Positions 1-6,684 of a DNA stretch of 12,000 nucleotides are shown in pieces (the first letter of the stretch is position 1; every line of letters starts with the position of its first letter). The DNA comes from an uncultured Eubacteriales bacterium (GTDB lineage Bacteria; Bacillota; Clostridia; Oscillospirales; Acutalibacteraceae): assembly GCA_900321905.1 (NCBI GenBank), contig ONXZ01000020.1, positions 1 through 12,000 on the forward strand. The letters run 5' to 3'. A program made the translations under genes and the position numbers. The notes beneath the pieces were generated by a model. The model was not told the DNA's origin. It saw only the letters and a program-made list of their open reading frames with translations, and made no database searches.

Positions 1-13
1 TTGGTCGTCCCAT
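1..13 (-). CDS. 5' end of a minus-strand gene (Met-Gly-Arg-Pro...)
   Basis: Only the first codons are inside the window. On the minus strand a purine-rich ribosome binding site (AAAAAGGAG, 23-31) lies 9 nt before an ATG at 11-13, and the frame then reads Met-Gly-Arg-Pro. An earlier in-frame ATG at 20-22 directly abuts the ribosome binding site and is too close to be used. Many small ribbon-helix-helix DNA-binding proteins of Clostridia begin Met-Gly-Arg-Pro, but four residues cannot settle the family. The strong ribosome binding site, an upstream promoter and a dyad in the leader make a real gene likely. Confidence 0.4.
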
Positions 14-45
14 TCTTTTCATCTCCTTTTTCTCTATCTTACCAC

Positions 46-84
46 AAAAAATGATGGTAGACACTTTTTTGTGTCTACCATCAT
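46..84 (-). terminator. Perfect 14-bp dyad with T-rich tail: terminator of the minus-strand operon and/or operator
   Basis: ATGATGGTAGACAC (51-64) and its exact reverse complement (71-84) flank a six-T loop. On the minus strand the stem is followed directly by a run of T (46-51), as in a rho-independent terminator, and there is no T run on the plus-strand side. It lies downstream of the carboxypeptidase gene and its repeat, so it probably ends the five-gene minus-strand operon. The same dyad overlaps the -10 and start region of the next gene's promoter, so an operator role is also possible. The stem is only moderately GC-rich. Confidence 0.6.
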
Positions 85-111
85 TATATCATTTCACCAT
101 CTGGCTGTCGT
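83..111 (-). promoter_or_regulatory. Probable sigma-A promoter with extended -10, minus strand
   Basis: Reading the minus strand, ACGACA (106-111; four of six matches to TTGACA) is followed after exactly 17 bp by a perfect TATAAT (83-88) preceded by TGA, an extended -10. Transcription would start near 76, inside the 51-84 dyad, and lead into the gene starting at 13. This is inferred from sequence only. Confidence 0.45.
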
Positions 112-117
112 TTTTTT

Positions 118-316
118 AGTTAGCAGTATGCAGTTAGCCGTAAGCAGTTGGAGGTTGGTCGCTGCGCTCCGATTATATTTCGGGACGCCGGGGTCGTCGT
201 CCCCTACAAATATACGTTTCTGCGAGCAACTGTAGGGGCTGACGACCTCGGCAGCCCGCTAATTGTTCGAGGCGGAGCCGAGTAACCAACAACGGCATAC
301 TGCTAACTGCATACTA
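118..316. repeat. Modular inverted-repeat element A (AGTTAGC/AGTATGC heptad arms)
   Basis: The outer arms are 7-bp units: AGTTAGC-AGTATGC-AGTTAGC from 118 and, inverted, AGTATGC-AGTTAGC-AGTATGC ending at 315. Next inward are GGTTGGTCGCTGCGCTCC (153-170) and its diverged inverse ending at 286. The core is a 28-bp inverted repeat (181-208 against 231-258, 23 of 28 matching). The 231-257 half is identical over 27 bp, in inverse orientation, to 5221-5247 in element C. There is no coding capacity, so this looks like a nonautonomous MITE-like or extragenic palindromic repeat. The right edge forms the stop codon of the carboxypeptidase gene (TAG at 314-316, of which AG belongs to the first heptad). 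Confidence 0.8.
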
Positions 317-1468
317 ATACTTTGTATTGCCATATTTATCTATGTACTGATAGAGTTTTTTCATATCGTCCCAGCGCAGGTTGCTGCTCTTTGCACCAAG
401 CACCGTGACAACATACGTTTTGCCCCTATGCTCATACACACCGCTGAAACAAGAGCCTGCGCCCGAGGTGTAGCCTGTTTTGCCGCCCTTGTGCTTTATG
501 GAATAATCCTTGAGCATATCTGTTGTGTAGACAGTGCGGCTCTCCTTTTTCTTAACCGATTTAAAGGAGTATTTACGCGTATTAATAACGTTGCGGAACG
601 TGCCGTTTGTCGAGTAGATGTTGCCCATAATCAGCGACATATCATAAGCCGATGAGTAATGTCCTTTTGTATCAAGACCGTGCGGCGTTACAAATTGCGT
701 GTCTTTGAGTCCGAGTTGCTTTGCTTTGGCGTTCATCTCTTTTGCAAACTTCGGCACGGAGCCGCTCACGCCCTGTGCAATCGCCGTTGCCGCGTCGTTT
801 GAGGACGCGAGCATAAGCGCATACAGCAGCGATTTGTTTGTGTAAACGTCGCCCGGTTTCATACTCAGTATGCCGTAAGGCGTGTTTGCCGCGCTTTTTG
901 TAATCTTAGTGGAGTCGTTGAGCATACCCTTTTCAAGAAGTATGGTCGCAGTCATAATCTTTGTGGTGCTTGCCTGTTTGCGGCGTGTGCGGCTGTTTTT
1001 GGCGTAGACAACCGCCTTATCCTCAACGCACCATATGCAGGCGCTTGCGGATTTAATCTTTTTATTAACAATGTTAATCGTGGTCAGCGTGATGTTTTTA
1101 ACCGTTTTTTCGGCGTGCTTGTTGCCGTCAACCACTATGCGCCACTTGCCTGTGCGGCGGCGACGGTTTTCCTTAGGGAAAGTTATTTTGACGGTTGATG
1201 AATTCGTGTCTTTTGTTTTGTAGACTTTGATAGTTCTGTACTTTTTTGTTTTGCTGCTGTACATCTGCAGGCGCACCGTCCTGCCGCCCGTTGACGGAGT
1301 AATCGTGACATCTTTGCTCAGCGGTTTCTGATAAGTTGCTGTTATCTTTGCGCCGACGCCTGATACTGCCGTTTTGTCTTTTGAAATTTCCATTGCAAAC
1401 AAGTTCTGCCCTGTGAAGAAGGAGAACATTACAACAAAAATCATCACTTTACTAACCGTTTTTTTCAT
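314..1468 (-). CDS. Secreted D-alanyl-D-alanine carboxypeptidase (peptidase family S11)
   Basis: A penicillin-binding-protein-type serine peptidase of 384 residues that removes the terminal D-Ala from peptidoglycan stem peptides outside the membrane. All three family motifs are present: SxxK as Ser167-Thr-Thr-Lys170, SxN as Ser222-Ser-Asn224, and Lys330-Thr-Gly332. A signal peptide covers about residues 1-25. Residues 26-135 are an unassigned, probably beta-rich, Lys/Thr-rich region ahead of the catalytic domain (about 136-384). The C-terminal domain found after the catalytic domain in DacA/PBP5 is absent, so membrane attachment is not evident. The start is supported by AAAAGGA 9 nt upstream, inside the preceding gene. 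That gene's stop lies 2 bp before the ATG, so translation is probably coupled. The stop codon merges into repeat A. Family assignment is firm; the physiological role (growth or sporulation) cannot be told. Confidence 0.93.
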   Translation of the reverse strand: MKKTVSKVMIFVVMFSFFTGQNLFAMEISKDKTAVSGVGAKITATYQKPLSKDVTITPSTGGRTVRLQMYSSKTKKYRTIKVYKTKDTNSSTVKITFPKENRRRRTGKWRIVVDGNKHAEKTVKNITLTTINIVNKKIKSASACIWCVEDKAVVYAKNSRTRRKQASTTKIMTATILLEKGMLNDSTKITKSAANTPYGILSMKPGDVYTNKSLLYALMLASSNDAATAIAQGVSGSVPKFAKEMNAKAKQLGLKDTQFVTPHGLDTKGHYSSAYDMSLIMGNIYSTNGTFRNVINTRKYSFKSVKKKESRTVYTTDMLKDYSIKHKGGKTGYTSGAGSCFSGVYEHRGKTYVVTVLGAKSSNLRWDDMKKLYQYIDKYGNTKY

Positions 1469-1470
1469 AC

Positions 1471-2616
1471 CTAAAAGTCCTTTTCAGTTAACTGTCTGGT
1501 TTTTGTTTCGGTGGTGTCTGTGTAGATTTGCGGGTACCAATTTGAAGCAAGGCGGTACGGATTTTGCTGCTTATGCTCGTCGTACCACGCCTGCGTGTGC
1601 CTTATGCGTTTGTTTGCCTTTGTCTTTGTTATCTTTTCAAAATCACGTTTTCTCTCAATGCGTTTGCACAGCAGAACAAAACGTGAATCCGGCTGTTTTT
1701 CAGTAGGCATATTTACCGACAGATAGTAGCCTTCGTAGTCAAGTTTTGCGCCTGTGATGTAGAGCGAGCGAGTGTTTACGCGGTCGATGTACGACTTAAA
1801 ACTGCGCTCTGTGAGGTTGCCCCACGCATTATACGGGAACACATAGCCGTTGTCGTTTTTTGCATTGGTGTTTGCGTAGTATGCCGCAACGACCTGATAT
1901 TCCTCATCGTCAAACAGCGTTTTGAACACAACGTGCTGGCTTGACGATTTGTATGCCTTTGCTGTGCAGTAATACTGCTCAAGCGCGCTGCTGTAAAGCG
2001 CTACCGAGCGCAGGTGCTGCTCCTCAAGCACAGTTGAGCCGAGTTCTATAACGCCCAAATCTTTTTTTGACTTGCCGCCGACAGGTATCTCCTTGCCGTT
2101 GTCGTCAAAAATCAGCGTGCCTGCAGTCCTTTGGTCTTTGCCGTAGGCGTCGCAAAACTCCTTGCGTATGCCCTCGGGGTAGTCAATGCCGTACTTCTCA
2201 ACATACGGTTTGAGGTAGGCGACTTTTGAGTAGTCGTAAAGTTTTATTCCGCCAAAAACTACGCCTGCAATAACTGCAACAGCAAGCACGGCAATGCCGA
2301 GCCGCTTTGTGAACACCTTGCCCAGCGCGGATTTGACCGCAGGTAAAAGGCGTGTTTTTACGTTTGCCCTGATAATTGCGCCGCTCGGTTTAAGGGGCTT
2401 TTTCTTTTTAACTTTTTGCTTTTTAACTCGCGGTTTTTCCTCCTCTTTGGGCGGCTCAACCGGTACGGTTTCCTCGCGCGGTTTGGGCGGCTCAACCGGC
2501 GCAAAGGCGTCGCTTGGCTCAGGCTCTGATTCAACGTTTTCAGCCGTCTTGCCTTGCTGTTCCCTCACGCGCCTGAGGATTTCCTCAAGTTCGTCAAAAT
2601 CAAAATTGTCAGACAT
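1471..2616 (-). CDS. Single-pass membrane protein with a sortase-B-like extracellular domain lacking catalytic Cys and His
   Basis: A 381-residue protein. Residues 1-80 are cytoplasmic: an acidic N-terminus, a Pro/Glu-rich stretch (30-62) and a basic stretch (63-76). One membrane helix lies at about 106-123 and the remainder should be outside. Residues 133-320 resemble class B sortases in order: Tyr-Gly-Ile-Asp-Tyr-Pro (142-147), the Arg-Thr-Ala-Gly-Thr-Leu strand (163-168), the Phe-Lys-Ser-Tyr-Ile-Asp helix followed by Thr-Arg-Ser-Leu-Tyr-x-Thr-Gly (282-289), and the end strand Ser-Arg-Phe-Val-Leu (311-315). The catalytic Cys of the TLSTC motif aligns with Asn302, and the active-site His region aligns with Tyr208-Ser-Ser210; only Arg312 remains. 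The likely role is structural, binding or regulatory rather than transpeptidation. The start has AGGA 7 nt upstream. It is coupled to the downstream carboxypeptidase gene. The homology call rests on motif recall, not a search. Confidence 0.7.
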   Translation of the reverse strand: MSDNFDFDELEEILRRVREQQGKTAENVESEPEPSDAFAPVEPPKPREETVPVEPPKEEEKPRVKKQKVKKKKPLKPSGAIIRANVKTRLLPAVKSALGKVFTKRLGIAVLAVAVIAGVVFGGIKLYDYSKVAYLKPYVEKYGIDYPEGIRKEFCDAYGKDQRTAGTLIFDDNGKEIPVGGKSKKDLGVIELGSTVLEEQHLRSVALYSSALEQYYCTAKAYKSSSQHVVFKTLFDDEEYQVVAAYYANTNAKNDNGYVFPYNAWGNLTERSFKSYIDRVNTRSLYITGAKLDYEGYYLSVNMPTEKQPDSRFVLLCKRIERKRDFEKITKTKANKRIRHTQAWYDEHKQQNPYRLASNWYPQIYTDTTETKTRQLTEKDF

Positions 2617-2630
2617 TTATTGTTCCTACC

Positions 2631-2812
2631 AGTTGAGAGTTGAGAATTGAGAGTTGAGAATTAATGGCGGCACAGCCGCACCAGATTATAAAATAGGTGT
2701 GGACGAAGTCCCCTTGGAGCGGGCGCCTCACCCTTTTGTCACCTGCGGTGACATTTCCCCTCACAGGGGAATCACCCGAAATTCTCCACTCTCCATTCTC
2801 CATTCTCAATTA
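2631..2812. repeat. Modular inverted-repeat element B (AATTGAG heptad arms)
   Basis: This fills the gap between thiI and the sortase-like gene. The left arm (2631-2662) is made of AGTTGAG/AATTGAG units and the right arm (2779-2811) is their inverse in AATGGAG/AGTGGAG form. Inside are palindromes with a 3-nt centre: GCGGC-ACA-GCCGC (2667-2679), GGAC-GAA-GTCC (2701-2711), GTCACC-TGC-GGTGAC (2738-2752) and TTCCCCT-CAC-AGGGGAA (2755-2771). The 19-bp segment at 2693-2711 recurs in elements C (inverted) and E. The right edge supplies the last two bases of the thiI stop codon. Confidence 0.8.
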
Positions 2813-3979
2813 TTTTATAACTGTTCTTCTTGCGCCGTCGACTGCGCGGGCAATGAGCGCTTCGCTGTCGAGCGCGGCTTCCGCTTCGATTACAGAAGCG
2901 AGTTGCGGACGTGTTTTAGGGTGCTTTGGTGTGAACACCGTGCAGCAGTCCTCGTACGGAAGAATTGACGTGTCAAACGTGTCAATCTTGCGTGAAATGC
3001 GCACAATTTCGTCCTTATCCATACCGATACACGGACGAAAAACAGGCATTTCACACGCCGCGTCTGTGCAGCCGAGGGCATAGATTGTCTGGCTTGCGAC
3101 CTGACCCACGCTCTCGCCTGTGATGAGCGCAGAGCAGTTTTGGTGCTTTGCAATAATCTCGCTCACCTTCATCATATATCTTCTCATTATTATTGTAAAA
3201 TATTCCTCAGGGCAGTCCTTGCGAATCTGCTCCTGAATCTCGGTAAACGGCACAACGTAAGTTGTGACAGGACCGCTGTAACGTGCAACGCGGTGGAGAA
3301 GTTCCATAACCTTTTCTTCCGCGAGTTCAGTGGTGTAAGGCGGTGACGCAAAGTGAACGGCAACGAGTTCAATACCGCGTTTTGCCATCATATACGCCGC
3401 AACAGGCGAATCAATACCGCCGCTGATAAGCACAGCCGCCCTGCCGCTTGTGCTGACAGGCATACCGCCTGCGCCCCTGATGTTGTTGCCGCGAACAAAG
3501 GCATAGTTGTCGCGGATTTCAACAGTAACAGTTACTTCGGGATTATGCACGTCAACCTTGAGGTGGTTAAACTTTGAGAGCAGAAATCCGCCGAGTTCGC
3601 GAGCGATTTCAGGCGATTTGAGCGGGAATTTTTTATCGCTGCGCTTTGCTTCAACCTTAAAGGTCTTTGCAAGCGAGAGTTCATCCTCAAGATACTCTGC
3701 GCTGATTGATTTTATGCTGTCCATATCCTTGTCGGCAACTGCGGCACGCGACAGCGCGGCAATGCCGAAAACACGTTTAAGGCGCTCAACAGCGTCGTCG
3801 AGGTCGGTGTTTTTGTCAACAGGCTCAACCATAATAGTCGACTGGCTCTTTGTGAACGTGAACTCGCCGAGGTCGCGCAGTGACTTTTTCATATTCTTAA
3901 TGAGTATGTCCTCAAAGGTGTTGCGGTTAAGCCCTTTGAGTACCAACTCGCCGTTTTTGATTAATACTATTTCTTGCAT
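2810..3979 (-). CDS. thiI: tRNA 4-thiouridine synthase ThiI (tRNA sulfurtransferase), rhodanese-less form
   Basis: ThiI adenylates U8 of tRNA with ATP and replaces its oxygen with sulfur to give 4-thiouridine; in many bacteria it also serves thiamine thiazole synthesis. The 389 residues fit the short form: N-terminal ferredoxin-like and THUMP domains (about 1-165), then the adenylating domain with the PP-loop Ser186-Gly-Gly-Ile-Asp-Ser191 and the Thr-Gly-Glu-Ser-Val-Gly-Gln-Val-Ala-Ser-Gln segment (287-297). The C-terminal rhodanese domain of the E. coli protein is absent. Cys345-Cys346, in Pro-Tyr-Glu-Asp-Cys-Cys, probably include the counterpart of the first E. coli catalytic cysteine (Cys344). 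The start has TGGAG about 6 nt upstream. The gene lies 43 bp after a NifS-family desulfurase, the expected sulfur donor, as in the B. subtilis nifZ-thiI pair. The stop codon runs into repeat B. Confidence 0.96.
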   Translation of the reverse strand: MQEIVLIKNGELVLKGLNRNTFEDILIKNMKKSLRDLGEFTFTKSQSTIMVEPVDKNTDLDDAVERLKRVFGIAALSRAAVADKDMDSIKSISAEYLEDELSLAKTFKVEAKRSDKKFPLKSPEIARELGGFLLSKFNHLKVDVHNPEVTVTVEIRDNYAFVRGNNIRGAGGMPVSTSGRAAVLISGGIDSPVAAYMMAKRGIELVAVHFASPPYTTELAEEKVMELLHRVARYSGPVTTYVVPFTEIQEQIRKDCPEEYFTIIMRRYMMKVSEIIAKHQNCSALITGESVGQVASQTIYALGCTDAACEMPVFRPCIGMDKDEIVRISRKIDTFDTSILPYEDCCTVFTPKHPKTRPQLASVIEAEAALDSEALIARAVDGARRTVIK

Positions 3980-3999
3980 ATAAATCTCCAGACCTGTTC

Positions 4000-4024
4000 A
4001 GGCTTCCTTTACATAAGGGAGGCT
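4000..4024 (-). repeat. Short intercistronic inverted repeat between nifS and thiI
   Basis: Two 10-bp half-sites (4000-4009 and 4015-4024) around a 5-nt centre form an imperfect hairpin beginning inside the nifS stop codon (TAG at 4023-4025). On the minus-strand RNA it has two mismatches, so the fold is modest. It lies before the thiI ribosome binding site and has no T run, so it is not a convincing terminator. It may be a minimal member of the extragenic repeat population seen elsewhere in the window. Confidence 0.5.
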
Positions 4025-5150
4025 AAATGTGATAATTTTCTACCGTTTCTTTTATTGCGGTAACGAGCGCGTCAATATCTTCCTGCGTGGTGTGGCGCGA
4101 AAATGACACACGCACCGAGCGCTCAATAGTTTTGTCGGGCAGTTTCATCGCTGTGAGAACGTGACTCTTTTTGCCCTTGGCGCACGCCGAGCCGTTGCTG
4201 ATACAAATGCCGTACTTTGACGACAGGTGCTGCACAACTGTCTGGCTTGTCATAAAAACAGGCACATAAAAGTTGATAATATAGTCGCTCGCGCTGTCAG
4301 GAGAGTTGAGAGTTACGCCCTCAATTTCAAGCAGTTTTTGCCTTGCGTATGCGTTAATCTGCGCCATATGCTGTGCGATGCTGTCAAGGGAGCAGAGTTC
4401 ACACGCCTTGCCGAAGCCTGCAATCAGCGGAATTGCCTCCGTGCCGGGGCGAAGTTTCTTTTCCTGCTCGCCGCCAAACTGACGCGGCAGAATACGCGCG
4501 CCTTTTTTGACATAAAGTGCGCCGACGCCCTTTGCGCCGTGAATTTTGTGCGCTGTCACGCTGACTAAATCTGCGCCGAGTTTTGACGGGCGCACAGGGA
4601 TTTTGCCAAACGCCTGCACGCAGTCGATATGCACAAGCGCAGGTGCGCCTGCCTTTTGCACAGCCTTTTTGATAAACTCAACGGGCAGCACTGTGCCGAC
4701 CTCGTTGTTGACATACATCATCGTTACAAGGATTGTGTCGGCGTTGACCGCTTCGGCAATCTGCGCCTTTGAGATGTTGCCCTCTTTGTCAGGCATAAGT
4801 CGGATAACTTCAAAGCCCTGCTTTTCAAGTTCGTCAACCGTTTGCAGCACGCTCTCGTGCTCAATGGCGGTGGTGACAATGCGCTTGCCGCGGCGCCCCA
4901 GCGCAGCAGCAGCACCGAGGATTGCAAGGTTGTTGGCTTCCGTTCCGCCTGAGGTGAAGCAGATTTCCTCACTCTCACAGCCGAGCAGATTTGCAACGCT
5001 CTGACGTGCCTTACGCAACTTAGCGTTGGCGTCAAGACCTGCTTTGTGAAAACTTGATGGGTTGCCAAAGTTTGCCGTGAGCATATTATAAATTTCGTCT
5101 GCAACCGCCTTTTCGGGTATCGTGGTTGCACTGTTATCAAGATATATCAT
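4023..5150 (-). CDS. nifS: NifS-family cysteine desulfurase (sulfur donor for ThiI)
   Basis: A PLP enzyme converting L-cysteine to L-alanine and an enzyme-bound persulfide. The 375 residues show the family landmarks: Tyr-Leu-Asp-Asn-Ser-Ala-Thr-Thr at the N-terminus, Gly69-Thr-Glu-Ala-Asn-Asn74, His98 in the Glu-His-Glu-Ser cofactor-stacking motif, Asp176 and Gln179, the PLP lysine Lys202 in Ala-His-Lys-Ile-His-Gly, and the catalytic Cys323 in Ser-Ala-Cys-Ala-Lys-Gly. A longer reading from 5210 adds 20 residues that are a translation of repeat C, so the ATG at 5148-5150 is chosen; it has AGGA just upstream, though with short spacing. Position next to thiI suggests the dedicated NifZ role (4-thiouridine) rather than general Fe-S assembly. 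No iscU or sufU partner is visible here. Confidence 0.95.
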   Translation of the reverse strand: MIYLDNSATTIPEKAVADEIYNMLTANFGNPSSFHKAGLDANAKLRKARQSVANLLGCESEEICFTSGGTEANNLAILGAAAALGRRGKRIVTTAIEHESVLQTVDELEKQGFEVIRLMPDKEGNISKAQIAEAVNADTILVTMMYVNNEVGTVLPVEFIKKAVQKAGAPALVHIDCVQAFGKIPVRPSKLGADLVSVTAHKIHGAKGVGALYVKKGARILPRQFGGEQEKKLRPGTEAIPLIAGFGKACELCSLDSIAQHMAQINAYARQKLLEIEGVTLNSPDSASDYIINFYVPVFMTSQTVVQHLSSKYGICISNGSACAKGKKSHVLTAMKLPDKTIERSVRVSFSRHTTQEDIDALVTAIKETVENYHI

Positions 5151-5157
5151 AGTTCCT

Positions 5158-5358
5158 AATTGAGAATGTAGAATGGAGAATGGAGAATTTCGGGTGGACT
5201 TCGTCCACACCTATTATATTCGGGCTGCCGAGGTCGTCAGCCCCTACTACCCTGTTACAACAGACAATGTAGGGGGCGATGACCCCAGCGCCCCGTTATA
5301 ATCGGGTACGGGCAGAGCCCGTCATTAATTCTCAATTCTCAACTCTCAATTCTACATT
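5158..5358. repeat. Modular inverted-repeat element C (AATTGAG heptad arms)
   Basis: This occupies almost the whole gap between the HAD-NUDIX gene and nifS. The left arm (5158-5190) reads AATTGAG-AATGTAG-AATGGAG-AATGGAG. The right arm (5326-5358) is the inverse of AATGTAG-AATTGAG-AGTTGAG-AATTGAG. Inside are GTGGAC-TTC-GTCCAC (5194-5208), a diverged core inverted repeat (5221-5247 against 5269-5295), and ACGGGC-AGA-GCCCGT (5308-5322). The half at 5221-5247 matches 231-257 of element A over 27 bp in inverse orientation. The right edge contains the last codon and stop codon of the HAD-NUDIX gene. Confidence 0.82.
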
Positions 5359-6521
5359 AAAAGAGTTTTTAGTTTTAATGCTGCCGCTACTGTTTTTGCG
5401 TCCTTGATTTCGCCCGACATAACACGTTTTACGAGTTCGTCAAGCGGCATTTTTATCACCTGCAAAAATTCGTCGTCGTCGAGGTTCTGTTCCTCAAAGT
5501 GCAGTCCTGTCGCACCGTAAAGACGGATAATCTCGTTTGTATAACCGGGCGACGGATAAATTTCACCGAGTGAAAAGTAGTTATCCGCAACTGCGCCGCA
5601 TTCTTCCCTGAACTCGCGCACGCCTGCTTCAAACGGGTCCTCGTCCTTTTCGAGTTTGCCGGCAGGAATTTCAAAAATAATCTCTTTGTACGGATAGCGA
5701 AACTGCCTTACAAGCAGCACTTCGCCCTCGTCGGTAAGGCCGATAACCGCCACGCCGCCGGGGTGGTCAACGCACTCGCGCTTTGCCTGATTGCCGTTGC
5801 ACAGCGTGATATCATCATGATGAACGGTCAGCACTTTACCGCTGAAAATGCCGTTAACACGGTCGGTGTGCTCGTAAAGGTCAAGGGCAACCGCTTCAAC
5901 GTCCTGCGGTGCGTCAAGGATAAAATCAGCGCCGCTTTCGATAAGTTCAAACTTTGTGCCGTAACCCCAGGTTACGCCAATCGAGCGCAGTTCGTTTTCC
6001 TTTGCGCCGTCAATATCGTACTGCGTGTCGCCCACCATAATAATATCGGCAGGGGCTGTGCCGAGTTCTTTTGCACAGCGCGCGATAATGGACGGTTTCG
6101 GCTCGCAGTCAGCCTGAAAAGTCACGCCGCAAACGCAGTCAAACATATCGGCAATACCGAAATGGCTGAGCAGTTTTTCAATAAACAACTGCGGTTTTGA
6201 CGAGGCAATACCGAGTTTGAAACCGTCGTTTCTGAGCGACTTTAACAAATCGTGAATTCCGTCATAGAGGTGACTTTCAAAAAGTCCGATTTCGCTGTAA
6301 CGCTCGCGGAATTTTTTGACAAGTTCGTCCGCTTCCTGCGGAGTTTTGCCAAATTTTTCCTGAAAAGTTACAAGCAGCGGCGGGCCGATAAAATAACCGA
6401 GTTCGTCAACATCAGGCGTTTCAATACCAATGGAGTTAAGCGCAAACGCCGCGCTTTTTTTGATACCTTCGCCGGTGTCGCATACCGTTCCGTCAAAATC
6501 AAATATAATCGCTTTTGCCAT
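5352..6521 (-). CDS. HAD-family phosphatase fused to an ADP-ribose pyrophosphatase-type NUDIX hydrolase
   Basis: A 389-residue two-domain cytoplasmic enzyme. The N-terminal domain (about 1-212) is a HAD subfamily I phosphatase of the phosphoglycolate phosphatase/5'-nucleotidase type: Asp8-x-Asp10-Gly-Thr, a cap region with Ile-Gly-Pro-Pro-Leu (45-49), motif II Ser107, Lys142 in Lys-Pro-Ser, and motif IV Gly-Asp165-Thr-Gln-Tyr-Asp169. The C-terminal domain (about 220-389) is NudF-like, with a complete NUDIX box at 288-310 (Gly288, Glu294, Arg302-Glu303, Glu306-Glu307, Gly309) following Glu-Ile-Pro-Ala-Gly-Lys-Leu. NudF enzymes cut ADP-ribose to AMP and ribose 5-phosphate; the HAD half could then dephosphorylate a product, which is inference. 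The ATG at 6521 has AGGTGA 7 nt upstream. A TTG at 6539 lies ahead of that site and is rejected. It is first in the minus-strand operon. The C-terminal Met codon and stop lie inside repeat C. Confidence 0.9.
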   Translation of the reverse strand: MAKAIIFDFDGTVCDTGEGIKKSAAFALNSIGIETPDVDELGYFIGPPLLVTFQEKFGKTPQEADELVKKFRERYSEIGLFESHLYDGIHDLLKSLRNDGFKLGIASSKPQLFIEKLLSHFGIADMFDCVCGVTFQADCEPKPSIIARCAKELGTAPADIIMVGDTQYDIDGAKENELRSIGVTWGYGTKFELIESGADFILDAPQDVEAVALDLYEHTDRVNGIFSGKVLTVHHDDITLCNGNQAKRECVDHPGGVAVIGLTDEGEVLLVRQFRYPYKEIIFEIPAGKLEKDEDPFEAGVREFREECGAVADNYFSLGEIYPSPGYTNEIIRLYGATGLHFEEQNLDDDEFLQVIKMPLDELVKRVMSGEIKDAKTVAAALKLKTLLM

Positions 6522-6554
6522 AATCAAGTCACCTGCCAAAAATCATTGGCAAAT

Positions 6555-6583
6555 ATTATACCATAATTGTAATTAATTAGCAA
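6555..6583 (-). promoter_or_regulatory. Promoter for the HAD-NUDIX/nifS/thiI operon
   Basis: On the minus strand TTGCTA (6578-6583) is followed by a 17-bp spacer and a perfect TATAAT (6555-6560), preceded by TGG, an extended -10. Transcription would start near 6548, giving a leader of about 27 nt before the ATG at 6521. It is the best promoter match in the window and points into the five-gene operon. Confidence 0.7.
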
Positions 6584-6619
6584 GTTTATTAATTTATTAA
6601 GTAAATATATAAATAATTC

Positions 6620-6649
6620 TTTACATAAGTAATTATATTATGTTATTAT
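6620..6649 (+). promoter_or_regulatory. Probable promoter for coaX
   Basis: TTTACA (6620-6625) with TATTAT (6644-6649) at an 18-bp spacing, in a very AT-rich divergent intergenic region. Several other AT hexamers nearby could serve as the -10, so the exact boxes are uncertain. The leader before the coaX ATG would be about 30 nt. No riboswitch-like structure is evident. Confidence 0.4.
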
Positions 6650-6684
6650 ATAAGTTGAGATATTATTGTCACAGAGGTGATTAT

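Noticed and set aside
118..316. Insertion sequence remnant encoding a transposase
   Set aside because: There is no transposase coding similarity in any frame and the element is only about 200 bp; a nonautonomous palindromic repeat fits better.
2654..3083. Plus-strand open frames across repeat B and the thiI 3' end
   Set aside because: They translate repeat modules and the antisense of thiI, with no ribosome binding site or domain.
5151..5210. Longer nifS start giving 20 extra N-terminal residues
   Set aside because: The extra residues are a translation of repeat C. The conserved N-terminus begins at the ATG at 5148-5150, which has its own AGGA upstream.
6522..6539. TTG start for the HAD-NUDIX gene
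   Set aside because: The AGGTGA ribosome binding site lies inside this extension, so the ATG at 6521 must be the start.
6640..6684. Upstream start for coaX
   Set aside because: It adds 15 residues outside the family pattern. The ATG at 6685 has AGAGGTGA in front and starts directly with the conserved motif.
6540..6684. Riboswitch upstream of coaX or the operon
   Set aside because: Both leaders are under about 40 nt and AT-rich, with no structured element recognised.
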